This document shows, piece after piece, positions 31,576 to 39,443 of a stretch of DNA of 64,000 bases. A program made the position numbers and the translations under genes. Below the pieces are notes generated by a model. The model was not told the origin of the DNA. It saw only the letters and a list, made by a program, of their open reading frames with translations, and did not search any database. This DNA comes from JBMOMT01 sp049324835 (GTDB lineage: Bacteria > Chloroflexota > Anaerolineae > CAYNKW01): assembly GCA_049324835.1 (NCBI GenBank), contig JBMOMT010000043.1, forward strand, positions 124,001 through 188,000, in the 5' to 3' direction. Every line of letters starts with the position of its first letter. Position 1 is the first letter of the stretch.

Positions 31576-33964
31576 CACGGCGCTGCCGGCCGAGGACCTG
31601 GCGCTGGAGCTGGCCCTGCTGTGCGACGCGCTCGACCTGCTGACCCGTGGCGCGTTCCTCTTTGCCATCTGCGAGGAAGGGCCGCTGCGCAAGCGGCTGA
31701 TGCAGCAGGTGCGCGAGCACCTCGAGACCGAGGAGCGCCAGATAATCCAGGTCACGCTGTCGCCCGACCGGCCCGACCTGGCCGGCCAGTTGGAGCAGCG
31801 CCTGCTATACATGCCGGCCCGAAAAGACGCTGCCCCGGCGGCCGTCGAGTCCACCCGCGACCGGCCCCGGCCGCCGGTCGCCTTTGTTGCCCTGGAGGGG
31901 CTGGCCGAGCCGGGCGACGAGGGCGCGCTGCGCGCCCTGCGCGCGCTCAACTTTCAGCGCGAGCGGCTGAGCCGGCTGGACGCCGCCCTCGTTTTTTGGC
32001 TCAGCCAGAACACCCTGGGCCAGATGGCCCAGCACGCCGCCGACCTCTTTGCCGCCCGCAGCGGCCTTTTTTTCTTCCAGGCGCCCCTGCGCGAGGCGGG
32101 CGCCGCGCCGGCCATGCGCGCCGAGGCGGCGGTGGCCCTGCTGGACCGTTTTCACCGCACGCTCTTGCCGCCGAAAGAGCTGCGCCGGCGGGCTTCCCTC
32201 TACGAGCGGCGGCTGGGCCGGCAACAGGCCGCCGAAACGCCGGACTGGCCCCGCGTGGCCGCCCTGTGCCGCGACCTGGCGGCCATTTACCGCGAGCTGG
32301 ATGACTATGAACAGGCCGGAGCGTTTCAGGAGCAGGCGATTGACGCCTATCAGGCGGCGGCAGCTCAGCCGGCAGAGGGGAACGAGGCGGCGGCGGAGCG
32401 GGCGGCGCTGCTGGTCTGGCTGGGCAACGCCTACGCGGAGCGCATCCGGGGCGAGCGGGCGGAGAACATCGAGCGGGCCATCGGCCACTACCGCCAGGCC
32501 CTGGAGGTTTACACCCGCGCCGCCTTCCCCGAAGACTGGGCCATGACCCAGAACAACCTGGGCAACGCCTACTATTCCCGCATCCGGGGCGAGCGGGCGG
32601 AGAACATCGAGCGGGCCATCGGCCACTACCGCCAGGCCCTGGAGGTTTACACCCGCCAGGCCTTCCCAGAACGTTGGGCTGGCACCCAGAACAACCTGGG
32701 CAACGCCTACGCGGAGCGCATCCGGGGCGAGCGGGCGGAGAACATCGAGCGGGCCATCGGCCACTACCGCCAGGCCCTGGAGGTTTACACCCGCCAGGCC
32801 TTCCCGGCCGATTGGGCTGGCACCCAGAACAACCTGGGCAACGCCTACTATTCCCGCATCCGGGGCGAGCGGGCGGAGAACATCGAGCGGGCCATCGGCC
32901 ACTACCGCCAGGCCCTGGAGGTTTACACCCGCCAGGCCGACCCAGAACGTTGGGCCGCCCCCCACAACGGCCTGGGCAACGTCTACTATCAGCTGGGCCG
33001 CTACGACGAGGCGGTCGCCGCCTACCGGCGGGCCATCGAGCTCGACCCCGACTTTGCCTACCCCCACAACGGCCTGGGCAACGTCTACGCCGACCTGGGC
33101 CGGCGCGAGGAGGCAATTGAGGCTTACAAAAAAGCCATTTCGTTGCCCGATGTGTTTGGCACACCCGCCAGTGCTCATGCTCTGGCTTGGAACGGCCTGG
33201 GCAACGTCTACCGCACCCTGGGCCGCTACGACGAGGCGGTCGCCGCCTTCCGGCGGGCGGTCGAGCTCGACCCCGGCTATGCCACCCCCCACAACGGCCT
33301 GGGCAACGTCTACGCCGACCTGGGCCGCTACGACGAGGCGGCCGCCGCCTACCGGCGGGCCAGCGAGCTCGACCCCGGCTATGCCACCCCCCACAACGGC
33401 CTGGGCAACGTCTACTATCAGCTGGGCCGCTACGACGAGGCGGTCGCCGCCTTCCGGCGGGCGGTCGAGCTCGACCCCGGCTATGCCACCCCCCACAACA
33501 ACCTGGGCAGCGTCTACTATCAGCTGGGCCGCTACGACGAGGCGGTCGCCGCCTACCGGCGGGCGGTCGAGCTCGACCCCGACTTTGCCCACCCCCACAA
33601 CGGCCTGGGCAACGTCTACGCCGCCCTGGGCCGCTACGACGAGGCGGCTGCCGCCTACCGGCGGGCCAGCGAGCTCGACCCCAACTACGCCACCCCCCAC
33701 GTCGGGCTGGCGGGCGTATACCGGCACATGGGGCATACAGAGGCCTCCAAACAGCATGTCGAACGGGCGCGGCAGCTTTTATCCCCTGACGACCACTACA
33801 ACAAGGCCTGCATCGCCTCCATCGCCGGGGACGTCGACGCGGCGCTGGAACACCTGGCGCGGGCGCTGGCGCATACACCTGGGAACCGGGACTTGGCCCG
33901 CCGCGACCTGGACCTGGCCTTCATCCGCGACGACCCGCGCTTCCAGGAGTTGGTGGGAAGGTGA
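31562..33964 (+). CDS. TPR protein with N-terminal inactive P-loop-like domain
   Basis: An 800-residue protein. Residues 1-190 have alternating strand-helix pattern with 'GAFLFAICEEGPLRKRLMQQ', 'PPVAFVALEGLA' and 'ALVFWLSQNTLGQMAQ', like a P-loop domain that has lost Walker A (compare inactive STAND domains). From about residue 293 there are four 46-residue repeats ('ERAENIERAIGHYRQALEVY'), then about eight 34-residue TPRs ('NGLGNVYYQLGRYDEAVAAF'). The end resembles a tail with 'HLARALAHTPGNRDLARRDL'. It overlaps the NTPase gene by 14 bp. It likely scaffolds or senses for that ATPase; this is inference. Confidence 0.8.
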   Translation: MRQPDTALPAEDLALELALLCDALDLLTRGAFLFAICEEGPLRKRLMQQVREHLETEERQIIQVTLSPDRPDLAGQLEQRLLYMPARKDAAPAAVESTRDRPRPPVAFVALEGLAEPGDEGALRALRALNFQRERLSRLDAALVFWLSQNTLGQMAQHAADLFAARSGLFFFQAPLREAGAAPAMRAEAAVALLDRFHRTLLPPKELRRRASLYERRLGRQQAAETPDWPRVAALCRDLAAIYRELDDYEQAGAFQEQAIDAYQAAAAQPAEGNEAAAERAALLVWLGNAYAERIRGERAENIERAIGHYRQALEVYTRAAFPEDWAMTQNNLGNAYYSRIRGERAENIERAIGHYRQALEVYTRQAFPERWAGTQNNLGNAYAERIRGERAENIERAIGHYRQALEVYTRQAFPADWAGTQNNLGNAYYSRIRGERAENIERAIGHYRQALEVYTRQADPERWAAPHNGLGNVYYQLGRYDEAVAAYRRAIELDPDFAYPHNGLGNVYADLGRREEAIEAYKKAISLPDVFGTPASAHALAWNGLGNVYRTLGRYDEAVAAFRRAVELDPGYATPHNGLGNVYADLGRYDEAAAAYRRASELDPGYATPHNGLGNVYYQLGRYDEAVAAFRRAVELDPGYATPHNNLGSVYYQLGRYDEAVAAYRRAVELDPDFAHPHNGLGNVYAALGRYDEAAAAYRRASELDPNYATPHVGLAGVYRHMGHTEASKQHVERARQLLSPDDHYNKACIASIAGDVDAALEHLARALAHTPGNRDLARRDLDLAFIRDDPRFQELVGR
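32441..33700 (+). repeat. Near-identical tandem DNA repeats within the TPR gene
   Basis: Units starting CGCATCCGGGGC recur at 32441, 32579, 32717 and 32855, period exactly 138 bp. From 32966 a 102-bp unit follows (starts 32966, 33068, 33191, 33293, 33395, 33497, 33599; one interval is 123 bp). Identity is at DNA level, including synonymous sites, implying recent expansion and probable copy-number change by recombination. Confidence 0.9.
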
Positions 33965-33970
33965 AGCACA

Positions 33971-34021
33971 CCCAGGTGACAGTGACAGTCACCTTGAAGG
34001 TGACTGTCACTGTCACCTGGG
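33971..34021. repeat. REP-like palindrome R2
   Basis: Perfect 25-bp arms (33971-33995 and 33997-34021) with a one-base centre. The core is the AGGTGAC...GTCACCT unit with an added GTGACA. It lies between the TPR gene and the transposase gene. Confidence 0.88.
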
Positions 34022-34053
34022 GGGCATCTGGTTCGAACCCAAAGGAGATGGCC

Positions 34054-34650
34054 ATGCCCTACGCCCGCAGAGACCTCGTCACCTGGCAGCCGGGAGGATA
34101 CTATCACCTCTACAACCGTGGCGCTCGCGGCTGGCGCATCTTTATCGAGCCGGACAACTATTTCTTTGTCCTGTGGCGCATCAAGCACTACAGCCTGGCC
34201 TTTCACCTCGCCGTCATCGCCTACTGCCTGATGCCCAACCACTACCATCTGCTGGTGCGTCAGGACGGCGAGACGCCCGCCGGCCTGCTGCCTCAACGGG
34301 TCTTTAACAGCTATAGCAAAGCCTACAACAAACGCTACGCCCATAGCGGCACCCTCTTTGAGCACCGCTACCGGACCAAAGCGGTGGCCGACGAGAGCTA
34401 TCTGCTACACCTCTGCCGCTACATCCACGCCAACCCGGTCAAAGACGGGCTGGCGACCGATCCGGGTGCGTGGCCATACAGCAATTATCTGGAGTGGGTG
34501 GGGGAGCGGGCGGGCACACTAGTGGACCGGGCCTTTGTCCGGGCCTGGGCGGGCTCTGCTCAGGATTATCGCGCGCTGGTGTGGGAGTACATTGAGCAGC
34601 GCGGCCTGCCAGAGGCCGTGCGGGAGTTCGTGGAAGCGTTGGAGAGGTGA
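34054..34650 (+). CDS. REP-associated tyrosine transposase (RAYT, Y1 HUH type)
   Basis: A 198-residue transposase of the IS200-like/TnpA-REP group that nicks single-stranded hairpin DNA. The HUH motif is 'CLMPNHYHLLV' (His63, His65), the N-terminal 'WQPGGYYHLYNRG' is typical, and the nucleophile tyrosine lies in 'SYSKAYNKRY'. 'GTLFEHRYRTKAV' and 'CRYIHANPVKDGL' complete the signature. The ATG at 34054 is six bases after AAGGAG. An in-frame upstream ATG reads into the R2 palindrome and is unlikely. Palindromes R2 and R3 flank it, as expected for its substrates. Confidence 0.92.
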   Translation: MPYARRDLVTWQPGGYYHLYNRGARGWRIFIEPDNYFFVLWRIKHYSLAFHLAVIAYCLMPNHYHLLVRQDGETPAGLLPQRVFNSYSKAYNKRYAHSGTLFEHRYRTKAVADESYLLHLCRYIHANPVKDGLATDPGAWPYSNYLEWVGERAGTLVDRAFVRAWAGSAQDYRALVWEYIEQRGLPEAVREFVEALER

Positions 34651-34658
34651 CGTTGGAG

Positions 34659-34691
34659 AGGTGACGGTCACCTCTGAGGTGACCGTCACCT
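34659..34691. repeat. REP-like palindrome R3
   Basis: Perfect 16-bp arms (34659-34674 and 34676-34691) around one base, core AGGTGAC-G-GTCACCT. A duplicated TTGGAGAGGTGACG (34639 and 34653) joins it to the end of the transposase gene. Confidence 0.85.
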
Positions 34692-34708
34692 GACGTCACC
34701 TGATTCTG

Positions 34709-36394
34709 TTAGCGCAGCCCGGCCAGCTCTTGCAGCAGATGCCAGTTGGCCAGCCGGTCGGCCTGGGCGCGTTGCAGCGCCTCCGAGGACTGGCCCCCGA
34801 TGACGCTCGGGGGCTGGCCCCCGATGACGCTCGGGGGCTGGCCCCCGATGACGCTCGGGGGCTGGCCGTCGCGGTCGAACTGTTTGGCAAAACGGCCCTC
34901 GCTGCGGGCAAAGGTGATAAAATCCACCACCTCACCCGTCTTGGGCACGCTGTACCAGTCCTCTTTTTGGGCCGGGTTGCCCTGCAGGCTCAACCGCTGG
35001 CGGATCGTCTCGCCCCGGCGCGGGTCGTAGGTAAACACCGGAAAGGCGCGGCTCTCCACCGCCAGTTTGGCCTGATGGCGGCTCTTGTTATCGCCCACGC
35101 CGTGCTCCGGCTGGCAGGTGGTGTAAACGATGACCACCGCCGGCCCGGGAAACGAAGCGGCGTCGAGCACGGCGCTGTAAAAATGATTCGGGATGGCGGT
35201 CACGGTCTGGGCCACAAAAGTGCTGGGATGCATCATCAGGATGCGGCCCACCTCTTTGCGGCTCTCTTGTTTGCCGGGGATGGCCGCGCCAAAGGCATAC
35301 ATCTTGGATTCCTGGGCGGTAAAGCTGGCCGTGCTGGTCTGCCCGCCGGTGTTGGAATAGACCTGCGTATCCAGGATCAGGACCTTGATGTTCAAACCGC
35401 TGGCCAGCATGCGGCTCAGCGCCTGAAAGCCAATGTCGAACATGGCCCCGTCGCCGCCCAGCGCCCACAGTTGTTTATCCTGCCAGCCCATCTGATCCCA
35501 GCGCATGCGGATGCCCAGCGCAGTCGTGGCGGCGTTCTCGAAAAGTGAGTTGGTCCACGGCACCAGGTACGGGTTGTAGGGGTAGGTGCTGCCGTAGACG
35601 GTGTTGCAGCCGGTGGCCGCCACGATGCCCATATTCTCGCGGCCATATTTGTAGCCCAGCGCCGCCTGCCACATACGCAGCGCGGTGCCCTCGCCGCAGC
35701 CGGCGCAAGAGCCGGCCCCGCCGACGTAGATCAGGCTCTGCTCGGCCAGCATCATGTCCACCGCTACCCGCTCGTTGATGAAATGTCCTGGCGTGGGCGG
35801 CAGCGAGCGGAAAAAGTCGATGCGCTTCTGATAGAGAGGCACCGTCTCATCCTCTTTTTGGATCATCGTCAGCGCATGAAAACCCAGGTCGGCGCAGGCC
35901 TCCACACACTCGGCGCAGCCCTTGCACTTGGTGGGATCGACGAAAATGCCAAACAGCCCCGGCGTTTCGCCTTTACGCTCCGGCACGTCGTAGAATTTTT
36001 TGGTGCGGGCAAACTGGCCTGCCAGATCGGCCCGGTCGCCCTCCGCCTGGAGCTCACCCAACGCCGCCTCTAACACGTCTGCCCCAACCACCTTGCCCAG
36101 GATGGCCGTATCGGGGCAGACGTTGACGCAGGTCATGCAGGCGGTGCAATGATCGCGGTGATATTCGGGCACCTCGGGCGCCAGGTAACTGAAATCGCGG
36201 GCCGCGCCGGTGCCGGCCGGCACGATAGAGCGGGCCAGTTGCACATCGGCCACCAGCGATTCCGGCCCGGGGCCTTCGTTGTATTCGCGGATGACGCGCT
36301 GAAAAAAGTCGGCCACATCCACGATGAACGGCTCATAGCTTTCCTCACCGCTGCGGGTTATTGTACGAACGTCCACATTCGTTGTCACGCCCAT
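34709..36394 (-). CDS. Pyruvate:ferredoxin oxidoreductase, delta-beta part (split NifJ)
   Basis: A 561-residue subunit equal to the C-terminal half of single-chain PFOR. Residues 75-185 hold two 4Fe-4S sites ('CTACMTCVNVCP', 'CKGCAECVEACADLG'). The TPP-binding beta domain follows, with proximal-cluster cysteines in 'GSCAGCGEG', TPP/Mg motif 'ALGGDGAMFDIG...DTQVYSNTGGQ' and Cys in 'YTTCQPEHG'. It decarboxylates pyruvate or another 2-oxo acid to acyl-CoA, passing electrons to ferredoxin. Near the C-terminus the octapeptide GQPPSVIG is repeated three times, an unusual insert. It is cotranscribed with the alpha-gamma gene 16 bp upstream. Confidence 0.93.
   Translation of the reverse strand: MGVTTNVDVRTITRSGEESYEPFIVDVADFFQRVIREYNEGPGPESLVADVQLARSIVPAGTGAARDFSYLAPEVPEYHRDHCTACMTCVNVCPDTAILGKVVGADVLEAALGELQAEGDRADLAGQFARTKKFYDVPERKGETPGLFGIFVDPTKCKGCAECVEACADLGFHALTMIQKEDETVPLYQKRIDFFRSLPPTPGHFINERVAVDMMLAEQSLIYVGGAGSCAGCGEGTALRMWQAALGYKYGRENMGIVAATGCNTVYGSTYPYNPYLVPWTNSLFENAATTALGIRMRWDQMGWQDKQLWALGGDGAMFDIGFQALSRMLASGLNIKVLILDTQVYSNTGGQTSTASFTAQESKMYAFGAAIPGKQESRKEVGRILMMHPSTFVAQTVTAIPNHFYSAVLDAASFPGPAVVIVYTTCQPEHGVGDNKSRHQAKLAVESRAFPVFTYDPRRGETIRQRLSLQGNPAQKEDWYSVPKTGEVVDFITFARSEGRFAKQFDRDGQPPSVIGGQPPSVIGGQPPSVIGGQSSEALQRAQADRLANWHLLQELAGLR
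34791..34862 (-). repeat. Three 24-bp tandem repeats in the PFOR gene
   Basis: Exact units at 34791-34814, 34815-34838 and 34839-34862. Each contains CCCCCGA/TCGGGGG arms, so each could form a hairpin. They are in frame and encode GQPPSVIG three times in the C-terminal linker. Confidence 0.9.
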
Positions 36395-36410
36395 TTTTCA
36401 CATCCTTCCT

Positions 36411-38342
36411 TCACGCCTCACGTTTTACATCCGGCGGAATCTCGAACACCTCCTGGTAGCCGCGTTTGACGGCCCGCAGGTTAGCCTGCACCACCGCTTC
36501 GCCGCGTTTGCCAAAGTATTTACGCAGCGCCTTTTCCGAACGATCCAGCACCTCTTCGTCGGTCAGACCGGCCTGCCGGGCAAAGGGGGTGGCTCTGAGA
36601 AAGATGCCCAGCAGCACGATGCCCTGCATACGCACTTCGAGATCCGGCGTGGGCGCCTCCTCGCGGGCGATGCGGGCGGCATCGGCGGCCAGCACGCGGA
36701 TGTCCTTCTCGCGGATGATCTTTCTGGCCCGTGGCGGCACGCCGGCCCACACCCCCTGGGGTGTGGTTTTTGAGGTCTGGATGAAAATCGTGCCGCCGGG
36801 CTGGATGCCGGCCAATGGATTGCTGGTGAGAAAAGCATTCAGGTCGTTCATCGGCACAAACTCGACGTGGTTCAGCTCCGAGTGGGTGAGGATGGGGGCG
36901 TCGGCCACGGTGAGATAATAGGTGGTGGGCAGGCCCTTTTTCTCCGAGCCGTATTTGGGATAGGCCTGCACCTGTTTGCCGAACACGTCGCCGGCGATGG
37001 TGGCGATGACCTTGTTGGTGGTCACCGAGCCGTAGCCGCCCACCGAGTGGCCGCGCATGGAAAACGCGGCTGGCGGGCGCACATCCGGGTCGGGGGCAGA
37101 GAGCGCGGTCTCGTGTTGGATGCCCAGACTGAAATAGCGCCGCCCGCCGGCGGCCATGTTGCGCGCCACGGCGGCAAAATCGCCGGGACGCACGTCGCGG
37201 CTGCCCAGCCCGGCCGAGCCGCTATAGATCACCGGAATGCGATCCACCTGCGGGTAGCCCTCGCTGCCGATGAGGGCGTCGGCAAAGGCGGCCTTGATCC
37301 CGGCAGTGAGAGGGTTGCTCTGCGCCAGCGGGTCATCCAAACGCTCCACCACGCTGAAGGCTTTTAGACCCTTGAGCGCAGCGACGATCTGCGGGCCGGG
37401 GAAGGGTCGGTAGCAGGTGATATGCACCACCCCGACGGGGACGCCCTCGTGCTGGCGGATCCAGTCCACTGTGGCCAGGGCGGTGTCCATCATCGAGCCC
37501 AGGCCAACGATGGCGTACTCGGCGTCGTCCATGCGGTAGCTCTCCACCATCGCGTAACGGCGGCCGGTGAGGCGGTAGAACTCGGCCATGGCTTCCTGCA
37601 CGGCCTGCGGCAGCCGGTCGGTGTAGGCCCGCTGGGCGATCTTGCCCTTCATGTAACTATCCTGATTCTGCACCACGCCGCTCTGAATCGGGTTGTGGGG
37701 ATTAAAGAGATTGACCAGCTTGTCTTCCGGCTTGCCGACGAACTGTTTCATCAGTTCCGGTTCCGGCAGCAATACGTCTTCGACAGTGTGGGTGGTGAGA
37801 AAACCATCCTGCACGTTGAGAAAGGGCGTGGCGCTGTTCTCTGCCGCCCGCCGGGCGATGAGGCACAGATCGCCGGCGCCCTGAGCGTTGCGGGCAAAGA
37901 GAATGCCCCAGCCGGTATCGGCCACACCCATCACGTCGTCGTGGCCAGCGTGGACGTTGAGGCTGTGGCTGGTCAGCGCCCGCGCGCCGATGTTGAACAC
38001 CACCGGCAGCCGTTTGCCGCTGATGACGTACAACACCTCTTTCATCAGAATCAGCCCCTGCCCGGAGGTAAAATTGGTCACGCGGCCGCCGGCCAGGGCA
38101 AAGCCCTCGCACACGCTGGCCGCGCTGTGCTCCGATTCCGGCTCGAAAAACATCAGCCGGTCGCCCCACAGGTTGGTCTGGCCATTGGCCACGGCTGCGC
38201 CAAAGCCTTCACCCATCGTCGTGGACGAGGTGATGGGGTAGGCTCCGGCGGCCTGGGCGATGTGCGTCTCGACCCAGACGATCATCCCGGCGCCATCGGA
38301 AGTGCTGGCCAGGCCGGGGTAGGGGAACGTTTGGCTTGTCAT
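36411..38342 (-). CDS. Pyruvate:ferredoxin oxidoreductase, alpha-gamma fusion (split NifJ)
   Basis: A 643-residue subunit. Residues 1-400 are the alpha domains ('YPITSSTTMGEGFG', 'SEHSAASVCEGFALAGGRV', 'FTSGQGLILMKEVLY'). About 440-620 is the gamma domain ('MRGHSVGGYGSVTTNKVIAT', 'PILTHSELNHVEFV'). With the downstream delta-beta gene it makes a complete PFOR in NifJ domain order, divided between two polypeptides. The ATG at 38342 follows AAGGAGG. A second, four-subunit POR is encoded at 58170-61200. Confidence 0.93.
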   Translation of the reverse strand: MTSQTFPYPGLASTSDGAGMIVWVETHIAQAAGAYPITSSTTMGEGFGAAVANGQTNLWGDRLMFFEPESEHSAASVCEGFALAGGRVTNFTSGQGLILMKEVLYVISGKRLPVVFNIGARALTSHSLNVHAGHDDVMGVADTGWGILFARNAQGAGDLCLIARRAAENSATPFLNVQDGFLTTHTVEDVLLPEPELMKQFVGKPEDKLVNLFNPHNPIQSGVVQNQDSYMKGKIAQRAYTDRLPQAVQEAMAEFYRLTGRRYAMVESYRMDDAEYAIVGLGSMMDTALATVDWIRQHEGVPVGVVHITCYRPFPGPQIVAALKGLKAFSVVERLDDPLAQSNPLTAGIKAAFADALIGSEGYPQVDRIPVIYSGSAGLGSRDVRPGDFAAVARNMAAGGRRYFSLGIQHETALSAPDPDVRPPAAFSMRGHSVGGYGSVTTNKVIATIAGDVFGKQVQAYPKYGSEKKGLPTTYYLTVADAPILTHSELNHVEFVPMNDLNAFLTSNPLAGIQPGGTIFIQTSKTTPQGVWAGVPPRARKIIREKDIRVLAADAARIAREEAPTPDLEVRMQGIVLLGIFLRATPFARQAGLTDEEVLDRSEKALRKYFGKRGEAVVQANLRAVKRGYQEVFEIPPDVKREA

Positions 38343-38359
38343 AACAGCCTCCTTCTTTT

Positions 38360-38965
38360 TTAATTGCCAGTCGGCTGATCGCGCACCAGATAGATAGCTG
38401 GCAGGCTCAAGAGTGTGACCGCACCTTTGACCAGGACGTTGGCCCAAAAGATGGCCCAGACGCCCGCGGCAGGGAAAACACCACCAAAAGCGCCCCAGCA
38501 AAAGATGAGGCTATCGAGCGGGACACTGACAGCGTTGCTGGTCAGCACCCGCATCCACTGGAAGCGGCGGGTGAACCGGGTGATCCAGAGGTGGTAAATC
38601 TCGGTGTCGAGCAGTTCGGCGAACACCTCGGCCACGATAGAGGCCAACACGATGCGCCACACCGGCGAGAGCACCGCGTCCCAATCGGGCTGCGGACCGA
38701 CCGATGGGTCGGCGGGCAGGCGGCCGGTGAGCCAAAATAGCCCCGCCATGGCCAGATTGATGGCTGCCGCAGTTGTGATCACCGTACGCGCCCCGGCCTT
38801 ACCCGTCACTTTGTGCACCAGGTCACGCAGGGTAAAGGTGATGGGGTAAACGAGCGTGCCGGCATCCATCGACAGACCAGCGATCAGAACGATTTTGAGG
38901 CTCATGATATCGGCCAGCATCTGGGCGGCAATGTAGGCCGAGCTGACCAGTATGACTGCAATCAC
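38360..38965 (-). CDS. VUT family (YhhQ-type) queuosine-precursor transporter
   Basis: A 201-residue membrane protein of the DUF165/VUT family that imports preQ0/preQ1-type bases. Family blocks are 'AAQMLADIMSLKIVLIAG', 'SMDAGTLVYPITFTLRDLVH', 'IVLASIVAEVFAELLDTEIY' and 'SNAVSVPLDSLIFCWGAFGG'. The GTG at 38965 was chosen because CGGAG lies eight bases upstream; longer versions would run into the tmRNA gene. The site lies just 14 bases past the ssrA terminator T-run, leaving no room for a separate promoter. The two PFOR genes follow 17 bp downstream. Confidence 0.85.
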   Translation of the reverse strand: MIAVILVSSAYIAAQMLADIMSLKIVLIAGLSMDAGTLVYPITFTLRDLVHKVTGKAGARTVITTAAAINLAMAGLFWLTGRLPADPSVGPQPDWDAVLSPVWRIVLASIVAEVFAELLDTEIYHLWITRFTRRFQWMRVLTSNAVSVPLDSLIFCWGAFGGVFPAAGVWAIFWANVLVKGAVTLLSLPAIYLVRDQPTGN

Positions 38966-38978
38966 ATTGTCGACTCCG

Positions 38979-39012
38979 AAAAAGCAAGGGCAGGTGCTGG
39001 ACCTGCCCTTGC
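38979..39012 (-). terminator. Terminator of ssrA
   Basis: Minus strand: GCAAGGGCAGGT (39012-39001) pairs perfectly over 12 bp with ACCTGCCCTTGC (38995-38984), loop five, then five T (38983-38979). It begins six bases after the mature tmRNA 3' end. Confidence 0.92.
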
Positions 39013-39017
39013 CAGAG

Positions 39018-39403
39018 TGGAGATGCCGGGAATCGAACCCGGGTCCAGAAGATTCGCGCGCGAACATACTACAAGCTTGGTCGATCTTGACGTCTCACCA
39101 GAAACACCCCCGATCGACAGGGTTTGCTTCCGGCCAGCCGATGTTTCTTGGGCGCAATCTATCGGCGTAAACTGTGCCGCACCCCAGTCTTTGTGACGCC
39201 TGGTGTCCACCTCACCGGGGGAGAGATGGGCCAGACGTGACCCCCGCAGGGATCAGGGTTCTCCTTAGGGCCGATTATGCGGCCATGGGGAGAGCCGCGA
39301 GATTGGTTCTCTTGGCATTTGTGTTTTGCTCCGGATTTACGAGGGTGGAGCGCCTCGGCTTGCAGTTCGCGAACAGCCTCCCCTGTCGAAGCCTGTCATC
39401 CCC
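39018..39403 (-). ncRNA. ssrA: Transfer-messenger RNA (tmRNA)
   Basis: A one-piece tmRNA of 386 nt that rescues stalled ribosomes with SmpB. The 5' end GGGGATGACAGGCTTCGAC and 3' end GGTTCGATTCCCGGCATCTC-CA form the tRNA-like acceptor; CCA is not encoded. After the first pseudoknot (ending GGAGC), eleven bases precede GCC at 39316-39314. Reading from there gives the tag AKRTNLAALPMAA and a TAA at 39277-39275. The ending PMAA departs from the usual ALAA. The resume codon is assigned by spacing analogy with E. coli and could be one to five codons earlier in the same frame. Confidence 0.95.
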
Positions 39404-39413
39404 CTGTGCTCAG

Positions 39414-39443
39414 ATTATACCACGCTGTCAGAGTGGTTGTCAA
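39414..39443 (-). promoter_or_regulatory. Promoter of ssrA
   Basis: Minus strand: TTGACA (39443-39438), 18 bp, TATAAT (39419-39414), about ten bases before the tmRNA 5' end. The -35 box overlaps the last codons of smpB. Confidence 0.85.

Noticed and set aside
31805..33878. Two long reading frames antisense to the TPR gene
   Set aside because: They are the reverse of a repetitive GC-rich coding array, carry no independent motifs and lack ribosome sites.
34030..34040. tRNA T-arm-like GGTTCGAACCC
   Set aside because: No acceptor, D or anticodon arms fit around it, and it lies in the leader of the transposase gene.
34791..34862. CRISPR array suspicion for the 24-bp repeats
   Set aside because: Units are directly adjacent with no spacers and lie inside a coding frame.
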